Assembly (NCBI RefSeq): GCF_916619195.1
Contig: NZ_CAKAKL010000012.1
Coordinates: forward strand, 1 to 64,000
Reading direction: 5' to 3'
Source: Inquilinus sp. Marseille-Q2685
GTDB lineage: Bacteria > Pseudomonadota > Alphaproteobacteria > DSM-16000 > Inquilinaceae
Length of the DNA stretch: 64,000 nucleotides
Positions 1 to 6,743 of the stretch are shown here, piece by piece. The notes beneath the pieces were generated by a model. The model was not told the origin of the DNA. It did no database searches and was given only the letters and a program-made list of their open reading frames with translations. How positions within the stretch are numbered: the first letter of the stretch is position 1; every line of letters starts with the position of its first letter. The position numbers were made by a program, and so were the translations under genes.

Positions 1-247
1 AGGCGGCGCCGAGGCCGAGCGCCTGGATCTTGTCCTCCAGCAGCCGCTTGACCGACTGGTCCAGCGACCGCTGCACCTCGCGGATGCACACCGCCCGGGT
101 CGGCGTCTCGAAGCAGCGCCGCACCAGAAGCTCGGCGAAGACATGCGACTTGCCCGAGCCGCGCCCGCCATGCAGCGCCTTGTAGCGCGACGGTTTCGCC
201 AGGCGCTTGAACTTGCGCGGCAGCCTGAGCGGCGGCGGGACGGGCAT
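1..247 (-). CDS. Phage terminase large subunit, N-terminal part (runs off the left edge)
   Basis: This is the ATPase/nuclease motor that packages phage DNA into the prohead. The 82 visible residues begin MPVPPPLRLPRKFKRLAKP and contain a Walker A motif, GGRGSGKS, at about residues 27-34. The segment AVCIREVQRSLDQSVKRLL that follows is typical of PBSX-type (Terminase_3) large subunits. The reading frame leaves the window without a stop. It is open and in the same frame as the small-subunit gene upstream, with no stop codon between them, so this ATG may be internal to a fused ORF. A purine-rich stretch (gagggtgaggggg) lies more than 15 nt upstream, too far to be a good ribosome binding site. 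It marks the edge of a prophage or phage remnant whose head genes should lie to the left. Confidence 0.85.
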   Translation of the reverse strand, partial: MPVPPPLRLPRKFKRLAKPSRYKALHGGRGSGKSHVFAELLVRRCFETPTRAVCIREVQRSLDQSVKRLLEDKIQALGLGAA

Positions 248-742
248 CGGCGCCGGCGGCGCGATCCCCCTCACCCTCCCGCCGGCGTCGCCGCCGGGCC
301 CCTCCCTCTCCCCCAGGAGAGGGCCTTCGGAGCGCGCCCGGCCCTGGGAGGGTGAGGGGGCGGCCCCTCCTCCCCACCGCCAGCTATCGATCCCATGATG
401 GTGGCGGAATTCCCCGAACGCCTGCTCCAGGCTGGGCGTGGCAGCGATGGAGCGGCGGGTGACGGCGCCCCGGCTCAGGACCCGCGCGGCCGCCCTGGTC
501 AGCTTGCGCCTGACGGCGGGGACTGGCGGGATTCCCTTGCGCCGCCGCAACTCGACCTCCTCGAAGCAGGCGACCAGGATCTCGGCCCTGGCCAGCAGGC
601 GGGTGCCTCGGGCGCGGACATTGGCCTCCGCATAGCCGACCTCGGCGGCGGCGAGGCTGGCATTGCCGTGCTGGACGAAGCGTTGGGCGAACAGCCGCTC
701 ATCCGCCTGGACCTCCACGGCCCAGGCGACGTCCTCCTCCAT
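248..742 (-). CDS. Phage terminase small subunit, in frame with the large subunit
   Basis: This is the DNA-recognition subunit of the phage packaging terminase. The protein starts MEEDVAWAVEVQADERLF. The core RFVQHGNASLAAAEVGYAEA, followed by GTRLLARAEI, matches the helix-turn-helix region of the Terminase_2 family (about residues 14-50). A basic stretch follows (VRRKLTRAAARVLSRGAVTRR). No stop codon occurs: the frame continues through a low-complexity linker encoded by a palindromic repeat (266-360) into the large-subunit ATG at 247. The normal arrangement is two separate genes, so the fusion is unusual. It could be a decayed prophage, a tolerated insertion that removed the original stop, or a translational fusion. 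The start was chosen as the ATG immediately before the conserved region; no clear ribosome binding site was found. Confidence 0.75.
266..360. repeat. Palindromic CCCTCACCCTCCC repeat inside the terminase frame
   Basis: The element starts CCCCCTCACCCTCCC and ends with the exact reverse complement GGGAGGGTGAGGGGG. A CTCTCCCCC...GGAGAGGG pair lies in the middle, so the whole can fold into a long hairpin. A related 131-bp copy lies between two genes at 11064-11194. Here the element is read through in frame by the terminase ORF. Confidence 0.75.
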
Positions 743-924
743 TCCGGCCTCCCATGAAAAGGCCCGCCGCGGCGGGGCCGGGCGGGCGGTCACAACTCTT
801 CGACTGTGCCTGAATTATGCGGAGCGACGCGGCATCGTGTCAAGAACAAATGCAGAACAAAAGCTGCGACCCAGCCTCTGAACCGTCATGGCGAGCCCCG
901 GAAGTGCGTATCCATAGGCTGCGG

Positions 925-1548
925 TCACCGCCTGATGCGGCCGCCGTCGCTTCGATGGGCATGCGCATTGTGGCGCGATGCCTTTTCGCGGTTCCCGCAT
1001 GTCCGCATGCTGCACCAGCGGCGTTTTCCTCCGCGAGACGTATCGACGAAGAGCCAGCCGCAGCGGGGGCAGGACCGGAGCCTTTCGGCCGGCAGGGTGA
1101 AGAAGGCCTCTACCGACAGCATGGCCAGGAAGGCGGCGACGGCCTCCGGGTCGCGCCACCGGACGGAGCCCGGTTCCAGCCTTGTCCCGCGCAGCTCGAG
1201 CGGTCCGGTCGAGAGCCCGTTCGCGGCGCGCAGGAACAGCAGGCCGAGCGCCTCCGCCGGAGGCGCTCCGGCGGCGACGCGCGCCTCGAAGATGGAGTAC
1301 GACGCCTCCCTGATCTCCCGGACCCGCTCTACGAACCCGGCGTCGGCGATGCCGGCGACCGCTTGCGCCTGGCTGTCGTCGGCAAGGCCCGATGCGCGGA
1401 ACCAGTTCCCGACGTCCCTGGCCGATTTCAGAAGCTCGTTGTCCCGCGCGGGAATTCGCCTGTCGAAAACGGCATTTGCGAGATCGAGCGCGGCATGCCC
1501 GCCGATGAAATGCTCGGGCAGCCACACTGTGTCCGCGTCGTCCGGCAT
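925..1548 (-). CDS. CGNR zinc-finger protein with ABATE domain, putative transcription regulator
   Basis: The protein has an N-terminal ABATE domain (about residues 10-150, with HAALDLANAV near the start) and a C-terminal zinc finger. The finger is CPRCGWLFVDTSRGGKRRWC followed by MRTCGNREK, with cysteines near residues 160, 163, 179 and 184 and the family-defining CGNR tetrad. Proteins of this architecture are regarded as DNA-binding, stress-related regulators. The gene diverges from an alpha/beta hydrolase gene, the usual layout for a local regulator and its target, with an inverted repeat between them (1577-1596). The ATG at 1548 is used; a TTG at 1557 in the same frame would add three residues. 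Confidence 0.85.
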   Translation of the reverse strand: MPDDADTVWLPEHFIGGHAALDLANAVFDRRIPARDNELLKSARDVGNWFRASGLADDSQAQAVAGIADAGFVERVREIREASYSIFEARVAAGAPPAEALGLLFLRAANGLSTGPLELRGTRLEPGSVRWRDPEAVAAFLAMLSVEAFFTLPAERLRSCPRCGWLFVDTSRGGKRRWCSMRTCGNREKASRHNAHAHRSDGGRIRR

Positions 1549-1576
1549 GGAACTCAACCGTTAAAGTGGCGTTATC

Positions 1577-1596
1577 CGGTTAAATGCTGCTAACCG
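1577..1596. promoter_or_regulatory. Inverted repeat in the CGNR/hydrolase divergent promoter
   Basis: CGGTTA-N8-TAACCG is a perfect 6-bp inverted repeat midway between the divergent genes. A further CCGTTA half-site lies about 15 bp to the left. It may be the binding site of the CGNR protein. This is inference from position and symmetry only. Confidence 0.4.
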
Positions 1597-1703
1597 CTAT
1601 CGCATGGATATCCGGTTTCGACGCATCGGGACAGCGCGGAGAGCGGCACCTGCAGCACAGGGCGCCATTCGCGGGCCGGACCGGCCGATCAAGGGAGGCA
1701 TCT

Positions 1704-2591
1704 ATGCTGAACGTCCACAAGACCAGGCATCGCATGATCGAGGTCGACGGGGTGCACCTGTTCTATCGCGAGGCGGGGCGGCACGAGGCGTGCGGCGTGC
1801 TGCTTCTGCACGGCCAGCCCAGCTCGTCCTACAGCTTCCGCGACGTGATGGGCCCGCTGGCCGAGGTGACACGCGTCGTCGCGCCCGATCTGCCCGGCTT
1901 CGGCTTCACCGAAGCGCCGGACGACTATCCCTATACGTTCGAGGCCATGGCACGGACGATCGACGCCTTGACGCGGGAGATCGGGCTGGAGCGGTTCTTC
2001 CTGTACGTCCACGATTTCGGGGCGCCCGTCGCCTACGCCCTGGCGCTGGCAAGCCCCGACCGGGTGATGGGGCTGATCATCCAGAACGGCAATGCCCATG
2101 AGGAGGGCCTTGGCCCGGATTGGGACGGGAACAAGGCCTACTGGGCCGATCCCACCCCCGAGAACCGCGCGAAGCTTCCCGAATGGCTGAACTTCAGGGG
2201 AGTGCGGCATACCTATGTCGGCGACATCCCCGATCGGCTGAAGCCGCTTTTCGCGCCCGATGGCTGGCACCTCGACTGGGAGCGGATGAGCCGGCCCGGG
2301 CTTGTCGAGATACAGTTCCGCATCTTCGCCGATTACGGGGCCTATGTCGCCCGGTTCCCCGACATCGCGGCCTATCACCGCGATCACCAGCCGCCTGCGC
2401 TCCTGCTCTGGGGCCGGCACGACCCGTATTTCGAGATCGAAGAGGTGCTCGCCTATGCCCGCGAACTCGACCGGCTGGACATGCATATCTACGACGCGGC
2501 GCATCTCCTGCTCGAGACGCATCATCGGGAATGCGCGGCGCTGATGCGCGACTTCATCCTGAATGTGCAATCGAGCGCGGCGATCCGGTGA
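1704..2591 (+). CDS. Alpha/beta hydrolase, epoxide hydrolase/haloalkane dehalogenase-like
   Basis: This 295-aa protein has an alpha/beta-hydrolase fold. HGQP at residues 36-39 forms the oxyanion side. The nucleophile elbow VHDFGAP places Asp104 as the nucleophile, as in epoxide hydrolases and haloalkane dehalogenases rather than the serine of esterases. Asp240 (WGRHDPY) and His267 (DAAHLLLE) complete a plausible triad. The cap region spans about residues 130-225. The ATG at 1704 follows a good AAGGGAGG ribosome binding site. The stop codon TGA (2589-2591) falls inside a degenerate REP copy, CCGGTGACGGTGCA, so the last residues may be REP-derived. The substrate cannot be predicted; the divergent CGNR gene is the likely regulator. 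Confidence 0.85.
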   Translation: MLNVHKTRHRMIEVDGVHLFYREAGRHEACGVLLLHGQPSSSYSFRDVMGPLAEVTRVVAPDLPGFGFTEAPDDYPYTFEAMARTIDALTREIGLERFFLYVHDFGAPVAYALALASPDRVMGLIIQNGNAHEEGLGPDWDGNKAYWADPTPENRAKLPEWLNFRGVRHTYVGDIPDRLKPLFAPDGWHLDWERMSRPGLVEIQFRIFADYGAYVARFPDIAAYHRDHQPPALLLWGRHDPYFEIEEVLAYARELDRLDMHIYDAAHLLLETHHRECAALMRDFILNVQSSAAIR

Positions 2592-2659
2592 CGGTGCAAC
2601 CTTTAATTCTTAATTCGGTGACAGTGCACAAATTTCGACAATATTCGGTGACAGTGCAC
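2585..2659 (+). repeat. REP cluster upstream of the RAYT gene (three copies)
   Basis: Two exact copies of ATTCGGTGACAGTGCAC lie at 2613-2629 and 2643-2659, in direct orientation 30 bp apart. A degenerate copy, CCGGTGACGGTGCA, starts at 2585 and overlaps the hydrolase stop codon. Full copies are bounded by AATT...AATT, giving a 22-23-bp unit. The copies point toward the transposase gene that starts 53 bp downstream. Confidence 0.85.
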
Positions 2660-2711
2660 AAATTGGTGCGATGCTGTGCATGGCTGAGATGGCCTTCGCA
2701 CGGAGGGGTAT

Positions 2712-3389
2712 ATGGCTCGGTTGGCGCGGGCGGTGTTTCCGGGGCTTCCCCACCACGTCACCCAGCGCGGCAACGGGCGGGCGCAGACCTTCTTCTGCGA
2801 CGCGGATTACGCGCTCTACCGCGACCTGCTCGCCACCCACTGCGCGGCGGCGGAGGTCGAGGTCTGGTCCTGGGTGCTGATGCCGAACCATGTCCATCTG
2901 GTCCTGGTGCCAGGCGATCCGGACGGCCTCCGCCGGGCGCTGGCGCCGGTGCACCGGTACTATGCCGGCCACATCCATCTCCGGCTCGGGCGCAGCGGCC
3001 ATTTCTGGCAGGGGCGCTTCGGCTGCGTCGCGATGGACGAGGAGCATCTCGGGGCGGCGCTGCGCTACGTCGCGCTCAATCCGGTGCGGGCCGGGCTGGT
3101 GCAGCGGGCGGCGGACTGGCCCTGGTCCAGCGCGCCGGTCCATCTGGGCCGGATCCCGGCGGACGGCCTGACCGCGGTGGAGCCGGTGCTGTCGCGCTAT
3201 CCCGACTTCGCCGCGGTCCTGGCCGCCGGTGAGGACGATGCGGCGTCGACCCGGCTGCGTCGGGCCGAGCGGATCGGCCGGCCGGTCGGCAGCCGCGACT
3301 TCCTCGACCGGCTCGAACGCGAGAGCGGCCGGCCTCTCGCTCCGGCCAGACGCGGGCGGAGGCCCGCTAAAAGTGCACTGTCACCGTAA
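2712..3389 (+). CDS. REP-associated tyrosine transposase (RAYT, TnpA_REP)
   Basis: This 225-aa protein belongs to the Y1-transposase/IS200-like HUH nuclease superfamily. It has the opening GLPHHVTQRGN, the HUH motif in MPNHVHLVL (His60 and His62) and the helix LRYVALNPVRAGLV carrying the presumed catalytic Tyr119. Length and the FWQGRFG segment fit the RAYT subgroup, which act on REP sequences as single-copy, domesticated transposases. REPs of one type flank the gene on both sides. Its stop codon TAA (3387-3389) lies inside an inverted REP copy, and the last residues (SALSP) are encoded by that REP. The ATG follows GGAGGGG by 4-5 nt. The gene and its REPs together form a REPtron-like unit. 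Confidence 0.92.
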   Translation: MARLARAVFPGLPHHVTQRGNGRAQTFFCDADYALYRDLLATHCAAAEVEVWSWVLMPNHVHLVLVPGDPDGLRRALAPVHRYYAGHIHLRLGRSGHFWQGRFGCVAMDEEHLGAALRYVALNPVRAGLVQRAADWPWSSAPVHLGRIPADGLTAVEPVLSRYPDFAAVLAAGEDDAASTRLRRAERIGRPVGSRDFLDRLERESGRPLAPARRGRRPAKSALSP

Positions 3390-3405
3390 TTCTGTCACCG
3401 TAATT
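3373..3405 (-). repeat. Inverted REP copies at the 3' end of the RAYT gene
   Basis: GTGCACTGTCACCGTAATT (3373-3391) is the reverse complement of the REP found upstream. A second partial copy, CTGTCACCGTAATT, follows directly (3392-3405). The first supplies the TAA stop of the transposase. Confidence 0.85.
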
Positions 3406-3456
3406 CATTCCCCGAGAAGGGCGACGAGCGGACGAATAGGCCGCGCTTCAAAAGGA

Positions 3457-3474
3457 AATTCGGTGACAGTGCAT
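3457..3474 (+). repeat. REP copy
   Basis: AATTCGGTGACAGTGCAT is followed by CAATT and differs from the upstream copies in the last base of the core. Degenerate relatives follow at about 3485 (TCCGGTGACGG) and about 3522-3537 (inverted, ACTGTCACCCAATT). Confidence 0.8.
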
Positions 3475-3537
3475 CAATTTCGGGTCCGGTGACGGCCTGA
3501 CTCCACGGACACCGATTCAGTGGACTGTCACCCAATT

Positions 3538-3780
3538 CTGTGCCCGTCGATCGCCTGGACATTCCAACCTTGCAGCGCCCTGAGCCGCAGCACTCGATCA
3601 GGGCAGCCTCCTGTTGGTTCCTGGAGCCACTGGACCGCAACCTCGGCCGGTTGGCTGCCGGCCGGGGCTTCGACGGCTTCACAAAGAAACGGGCCGGCTG
3701 CCGGGCCGGCCCAGTCCGGCAGTCAATGCCTGCCGGGCGCAGCGGCGCGCGGCGAGGAACGTCTCGTCCTCAGGCGCCGA
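3538..3780. other. Intergenic, no gene recognised
   Basis: Between the last degenerate REP and the small minus-strand gene I see only short overlapping open frames without family resemblance. A GC-rich inverted stretch around 3690-3715 (GGCCGGCTGCCGGGCCGGCC) could act as a terminator-like hairpin. Confidence 0.4.
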
Positions 3781-3987
3781 TCAATGTGGATTCTTGGGGC
3801 GGCTCCAACCAGGCGGGTCGCCCTTTTTGCCGCCCGATTTCGCGACCGCCTCGGAGGTCAGGCTGGTTGACAGCAGCAACGTCATCGCCGGCGGCGTGAT
3901 GACCGCAAACCGACCGCACTTCGACAAGAAGTCCCGTCGGCTCCGAGCCTCGGCATCCTGGCCGCATGCTTCAAGGTGTTTATCCAT
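3781..3987 (-). CDS. Small twin-arginine-type microprotein of the TPPA..TLLLS family
   Basis: This 68-aa protein begins MDKHLEACGQDAEARSRRDFL. It has a twin-arginine-like start (SRRDFLSKCG), then a hydrophobic stretch with the pattern FAVITPPAMTLLLSTSL (about residues 27-43), and a short polar Gly/Lys/Pro-rich tail (SGGKKGDPPGW). I recognise the RRxFLxKCGxxAxxTPPAxTLLLS pattern as a recurring short hypothetical family in alphaproteobacteria. No function is known to me. It may be Tat-exported or membrane-anchored. It stands alone between REP copies, with no operon partner. The pattern, rather than the ORF length, is the reason for calling it. Confidence 0.6.
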   Translation of the reverse strand: MDKHLEACGQDAEARSRRDFLSKCGRFAVITPPAMTLLLSTSLTSEAVAKSGGKKGDPPGWSRPKNPH

Positions 3988-4147
3988 CGCGCACTCGCAT
4001 AGCAGTGGGACGGTGCAAAGAAGCTGTCACCTCGTACCACCGCCATCAACAGGACCCTTCGGCTGCATTCCACCGGTCCTTGATCCGCCCCCGACATCCG
4101 AAAGACGGTTCGGAGGCCCAGCCTCTAAGGCGGAAGATGTAGGCCGG

Positions 4148-4165
4148 AATTCGGTGACAGTGCAT
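4148..4165 (+). repeat. REP copy
   Basis: AATTCGGTGACAGTGCAT is followed by GAATT. It has the same orientation as the copies preceding the transposase. Confidence 0.85.
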
Positions 4166-4544
4166 GAATTTGTTCGGCTGACAGCGTCTGGAGTGGACCC
4201 CTCCGGTGAGACAGGAAAAATAGGGACAGTTCTCCGAGAAGGAGAACCGATGTCCAAGCGGGAGAGCCGGAGCGGTGGCCGCTCAGGGTTATGGAGCGGA
4301 CAATTCAGGGTCTTGTCGAGAGGCCGCAGAGAGCCGAAGGCGGTCACGTCTGCTGATCCCTCTCCGAACGGCCTCCGCGCAGGCCGCAGCATCCTTCCCG
4401 CCCAGCAACGCCGCCCGTCCGCATGACGTCGACATTGCGGCGCAGATGAGCGGATCGGCGCCGAAATCGATCGGCTCGGCACGGAGTGCGCGCCGCGAAG
4501 CCCCTATCCTTGAGCAGACCAGACGCCACGGAGGGCCGGACATC
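4166..4544. other. Intergenic, possible insertion-sequence end remnant
   Basis: From about 4190 the stretch GTGGACCCCTCCGGTGAGAC is followed by GGGACAGTTCTCC and AAGGAGAACCGATGTCCAAGCGG. This resembles the left end and first codons (MSKR...) of an IS3-type element. The frame soon loses any transposase likeness, so at most a short fossil remains. The rest up to the GST start holds nothing I can identify. Confidence 0.3.
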
Positions 4545-5177
4545 ATGCTCGTCGTTCATCACCTCGGGACCTCGCAGTCCGAACGCATCGTGTGGTTGTG
4601 CGAGGAACTCGGCGTCCCCTACGAGCTCAAGCGCTACGAACGCGATCCCAAGACCCGCCTGGCCCCTCCCGAATACCGGGCGCTGACGCCGTTCGGGACC
4701 GCCCCGGTGATCAGCGACGGCGGCCTGGTGCTGGGCGAATCCGCCGCCATCGTCGAATACGTCGGCCAGACTTACGGAACGGGCCGCCTCATCCTCCGGC
4801 CCGGTTCGCCCGGCTATGCCGACTTCCTCTTCTGGTTCCACTTCGCCAACGGCTCGCTGATGCCGGCGGCCCTGATCGACTCCCTTGCCCGCCGGGTCGG
4901 CGGCGAGGACGAGATGATGGCTGGGCTCCGCGCGCGGCTCGACCGCGCCTATGATCTCCTCGAGGCGCGGCTCGGCGCGGCGCCCTTCCTGGCCGGAGGC
5001 GCCTTCACCGCGGCGGACATCATGACCCTGTTCCCCCTGACCACCATGCGCCGGTTCTCGCGCCGGGACATCGGCCCCTATCCGCACGTCCGCGCCTACA
5101 TCGAGCGCATCGCCGCCCGGCCGGCCTATCGGCGCGCCATGCGCAAGGCCGAGCCCGATCTGCCGCTCGCCGGATGA
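4545..5177 (+). CDS. Glutathione S-transferase family protein
   Basis: This 210-aa cytosolic GST has a thioredoxin-like N-terminal domain (about residues 1-80) and an all-helical C-terminal domain (about 90-205). It begins MLVVHHLGTSQSERIVWLCE, with a serine/threonine in the usual catalytic position. The glutathione-binding segment is TPFGTAPVI...LGESAAIVEYV. The helical domain carries the N-capping-type segment FTAADIMTLFPL. The ATG at 4545 was preferred to upstream starts because the conserved domain begins there and GGAGGG lies 10-12 nt before it. Its last four bases overlap the start of the AraC-type gene (ATGA), so the two are probably co-transcribed. The substrate is unknown. Confidence 0.88.
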   Translation: MLVVHHLGTSQSERIVWLCEELGVPYELKRYERDPKTRLAPPEYRALTPFGTAPVISDGGLVLGESAAIVEYVGQTYGTGRLILRPGSPGYADFLFWFHFANGSLMPAALIDSLARRVGGEDEMMAGLRARLDRAYDLLEARLGAAPFLAGGAFTAADIMTLFPLTTMRRFSRRDIGPYPHVRAYIERIAARPAYRRAMRKAEPDLPLAG

Positions 5178-6051
5178 GCCGGGCCGCGACCATGGCCTCG
5201 CCGCCGGACGGCCAGCGCAAGGCCCTCGCCGCCCGCTCCGGCGTCGGCGTCACCGCGAGCGTCGTCCAGCGCGCGGCCTTGCGGTTCAGCCGTCTCGTCA
5301 TCGACCGGCCGACCCTCATCGTCCTGCGCCACGGGACGAAGACGCTCCACTCCGCGAGCGGCGAATGGTCCCTGAGGGGCGGTGAGGCTGTCGCCATCGC
5401 CGGCGGCGAGCCCTCCGACGTGAGCAACCGCCTGTCCGGCGACGGCCTCTACGAGGCGCGATGGCTGGTCTGGGACCCCGCCCTGATCGCGCGGTTCGAG
5501 CAGGGGGCGGCGGAGGGGCCTGCCCTGGCCGGGGCGGCGGTGCTGGGCCGGCTCGAGGCCCCGTTCGCCTCCGCCTTCGACCGCGCGCTCGAAGCCATCT
5601 TCGACCTGCGGCAGATCCCCGATCCCGTCGCGAAGCACAGGCTGGCCGAGATCCTCGTCTGGCTGGCCCAGCGCGGCGTCCGCTACTCGGCCGCGGAAAG
5701 CCCCGCCCTGTCGACGAAGGTGCGCCGGCTGTTCGAGAACGCACTCGCCGAGCGCTGGACGGCGGCCGCAGTCGCCAGCCGTCTCGCCCTCAGCGAGGCG
5801 ACCCTGCGCCGGCGCCTGGCGGCGGAAGGAACCAGCTTCGGCGACCTCCTCGCCGACGTGCGCATGTCCGCCGCCATGCTCCTGCTGCAGGCCACCGATC
5901 AGGCCGTCACCCGCATCGCCCTGGAGGTCGGCTACGAGTCCCCTCCCGCTTCGCCATCCGCTTCCGCGAGCGGTTCGGCTTCGCCCCGACCGCTATCAGG
6001 GGGCATGCGCGCCGCCGCCCCGCCGACGCCCCGTCCCGGGCAGCCGGCTGA
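5174..6051 (+). pseudogene. AraC-family transcriptional regulator, frameshifted near the C-terminus
   Basis: The N-terminal sensor region (about residues 1-175, with LRGGEAVAIAGGEPSDVSNR) precedes an AraC-type double helix-turn-helix. The first helix-turn-helix is WTAAAVASRLALSEATLRRRLAAEGTSF and the second begins QAVTRIALEVGYES. Immediately after GYES, in the run TCCCC at about 5940-5944, the frame breaks. The expected end, SRFAIRFRERFGFAPTAIRG, continues in the +1-shifted frame to the TGA at 6049-6051. One missing C in the homopolymer explains this. Either the gene is a recent pseudogene or this is a sequencing error; without the shift it would be an intact regulator of about 292 aa. The TGA touches a REP copy (6053-6072). 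Confidence 0.75.
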
Positions 6052-6052
6052 A

Positions 6053-6072
6053 GTGCACTGTCACCGTAATTC
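6053..6072 (-). repeat. REP copy adjoining the AraC stop codon
   Basis: GTGCACTGTCACCGTAATTC lies in inverted orientation, two bases after the TGA of the AraC gene. On the minus strand its CGGTGACAG supplies the stop of an ExoD fragment. Confidence 0.85.
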
Positions 6073-6195
6073 CGGCCTGCACCCGAAGGAGCGCTCGCCC
6101 AGGCTGTCCACCAGCCAACCCAGGGTCACGCGCTCGGTGTCGGCGCCGCGCAGCAGGCCGTCCAGCAGGACGGAGGTCGGGATTCGTGTCGTCAT
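6061..6195 (-). pseudogene. ExoD-family N-terminal fragment cut off by a REP
   Basis: The 44-aa frame reads MTTRIPTSVLLDGLLRGAD then TERVTLGWLVDSLGERSFG. This closely matches the start of ExoD-type exopolysaccharide-synthesis membrane proteins (usually about 200 aa), which would continue into hydrophobic segments. Instead the frame enters a REP copy and stops at its TGA (6061-6063). The rest of the gene is missing from the window. It looks like a gene truncated by REP insertion or by a rearrangement between REPs. Confidence 0.6.
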
Positions 6196-6296
6196 GGCGC
6201 CGGCAGAATAGGTCGCTCTTGTCGGCAGGCAATCCTCGTTGGGCCCGTCCTTAAGCGAGCCGATCCATCAAATTGGCGGCAAGTCACCGTGCCTCA

Positions 6297-6340
6297 AATT
6301 CGGTGACAGTGCACGAATTCTGAAATTCGGTGACGGTGCA
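6297..6340 (+). repeat. Two tandem REP copies
   Basis: AATTCGGTGACAGTGCAC (6297-6314), followed by GAATT, makes a perfect AATTCG...CGAATT inverted repeat around the core. AATTCGGTGACGGTGCA (6324-6340) is a second copy with one change in the core. Confidence 0.85.
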
Positions 6341-6391
6341 GGAATCCCGAGTGACCCATCAGAGCCACCCCGTACCGGCATCGATCATTAA

Positions 6392-6410
6392 GTGCACTGT
6401 CACCGAAATT
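6392..6410 (-). repeat. REP copy, inverted
   Basis: GTGCACTGTCACCGAAATT is in opposite orientation to the pair at 6297-6340, forming a converging REP arrangement. It is the last copy of the cluster. Confidence 0.85.
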
Positions 6411-6743
6411 CCGACGAATTAAAATTCCGATACCCGGCCGGTCTGTCAGCCACACCCTGTGCAAGAAACACGAAGAGCCGCTCTTCCATACTCTTACGTC
6501 GCCGGGATGCTAAGGCCAGTCAATGTCTGCTTTCCGCTTTTCCCTGCCGCCAAGCCGGATGACGGGCGCCCGGAAGGGGACGTTGCCTCGGTTGCCGACA
6601 AGGGGATCTGACACGATCCGAAGGAAAGCGGCCCCGTCCGCTTTCAGGCAATATCGGTGCGCCGGAAATGTCCGCTTCAGGGAAGCGAAGAGTGCCGCCA
6701 ATCGTGCGCCAGGAACCGGCAGCCGTCAGAGACGAAGGCCGCC
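6411..6743. other. Intergenic region without a recognisable gene
   Basis: Short frames on both strands show no family resemblance. The pair TGTCTGCTTTCCGC (about 6523) and ATGTCCGCTTC (about 6667) resembles noncoding stretches of the kind left by decayed genes. Nothing further can be supported. Confidence 0.4.

Noticed and set aside
886-904. CCGTCATGGCGAGCCCCGG resembling the CGTCATGGCGAGC repeat
   Set aside because: Only one arm is present, too short to be called a repeat copy.
3690-3715. GC-rich stretch GGCCGGCTGCCGGGCCGGCC as an intrinsic terminator
   Set aside because: It is partly palindromic, but there is no T-run and no gene ending directly before it.
2585-6410. Possible CRISPR array from the repeated GGTGACAGTGCAC motif
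   Set aside because: Copies are in both orientations and at irregular spacings of 13 bp to 1.9 kb, with genes in between and a RAYT gene at the centre, so they are REPs.
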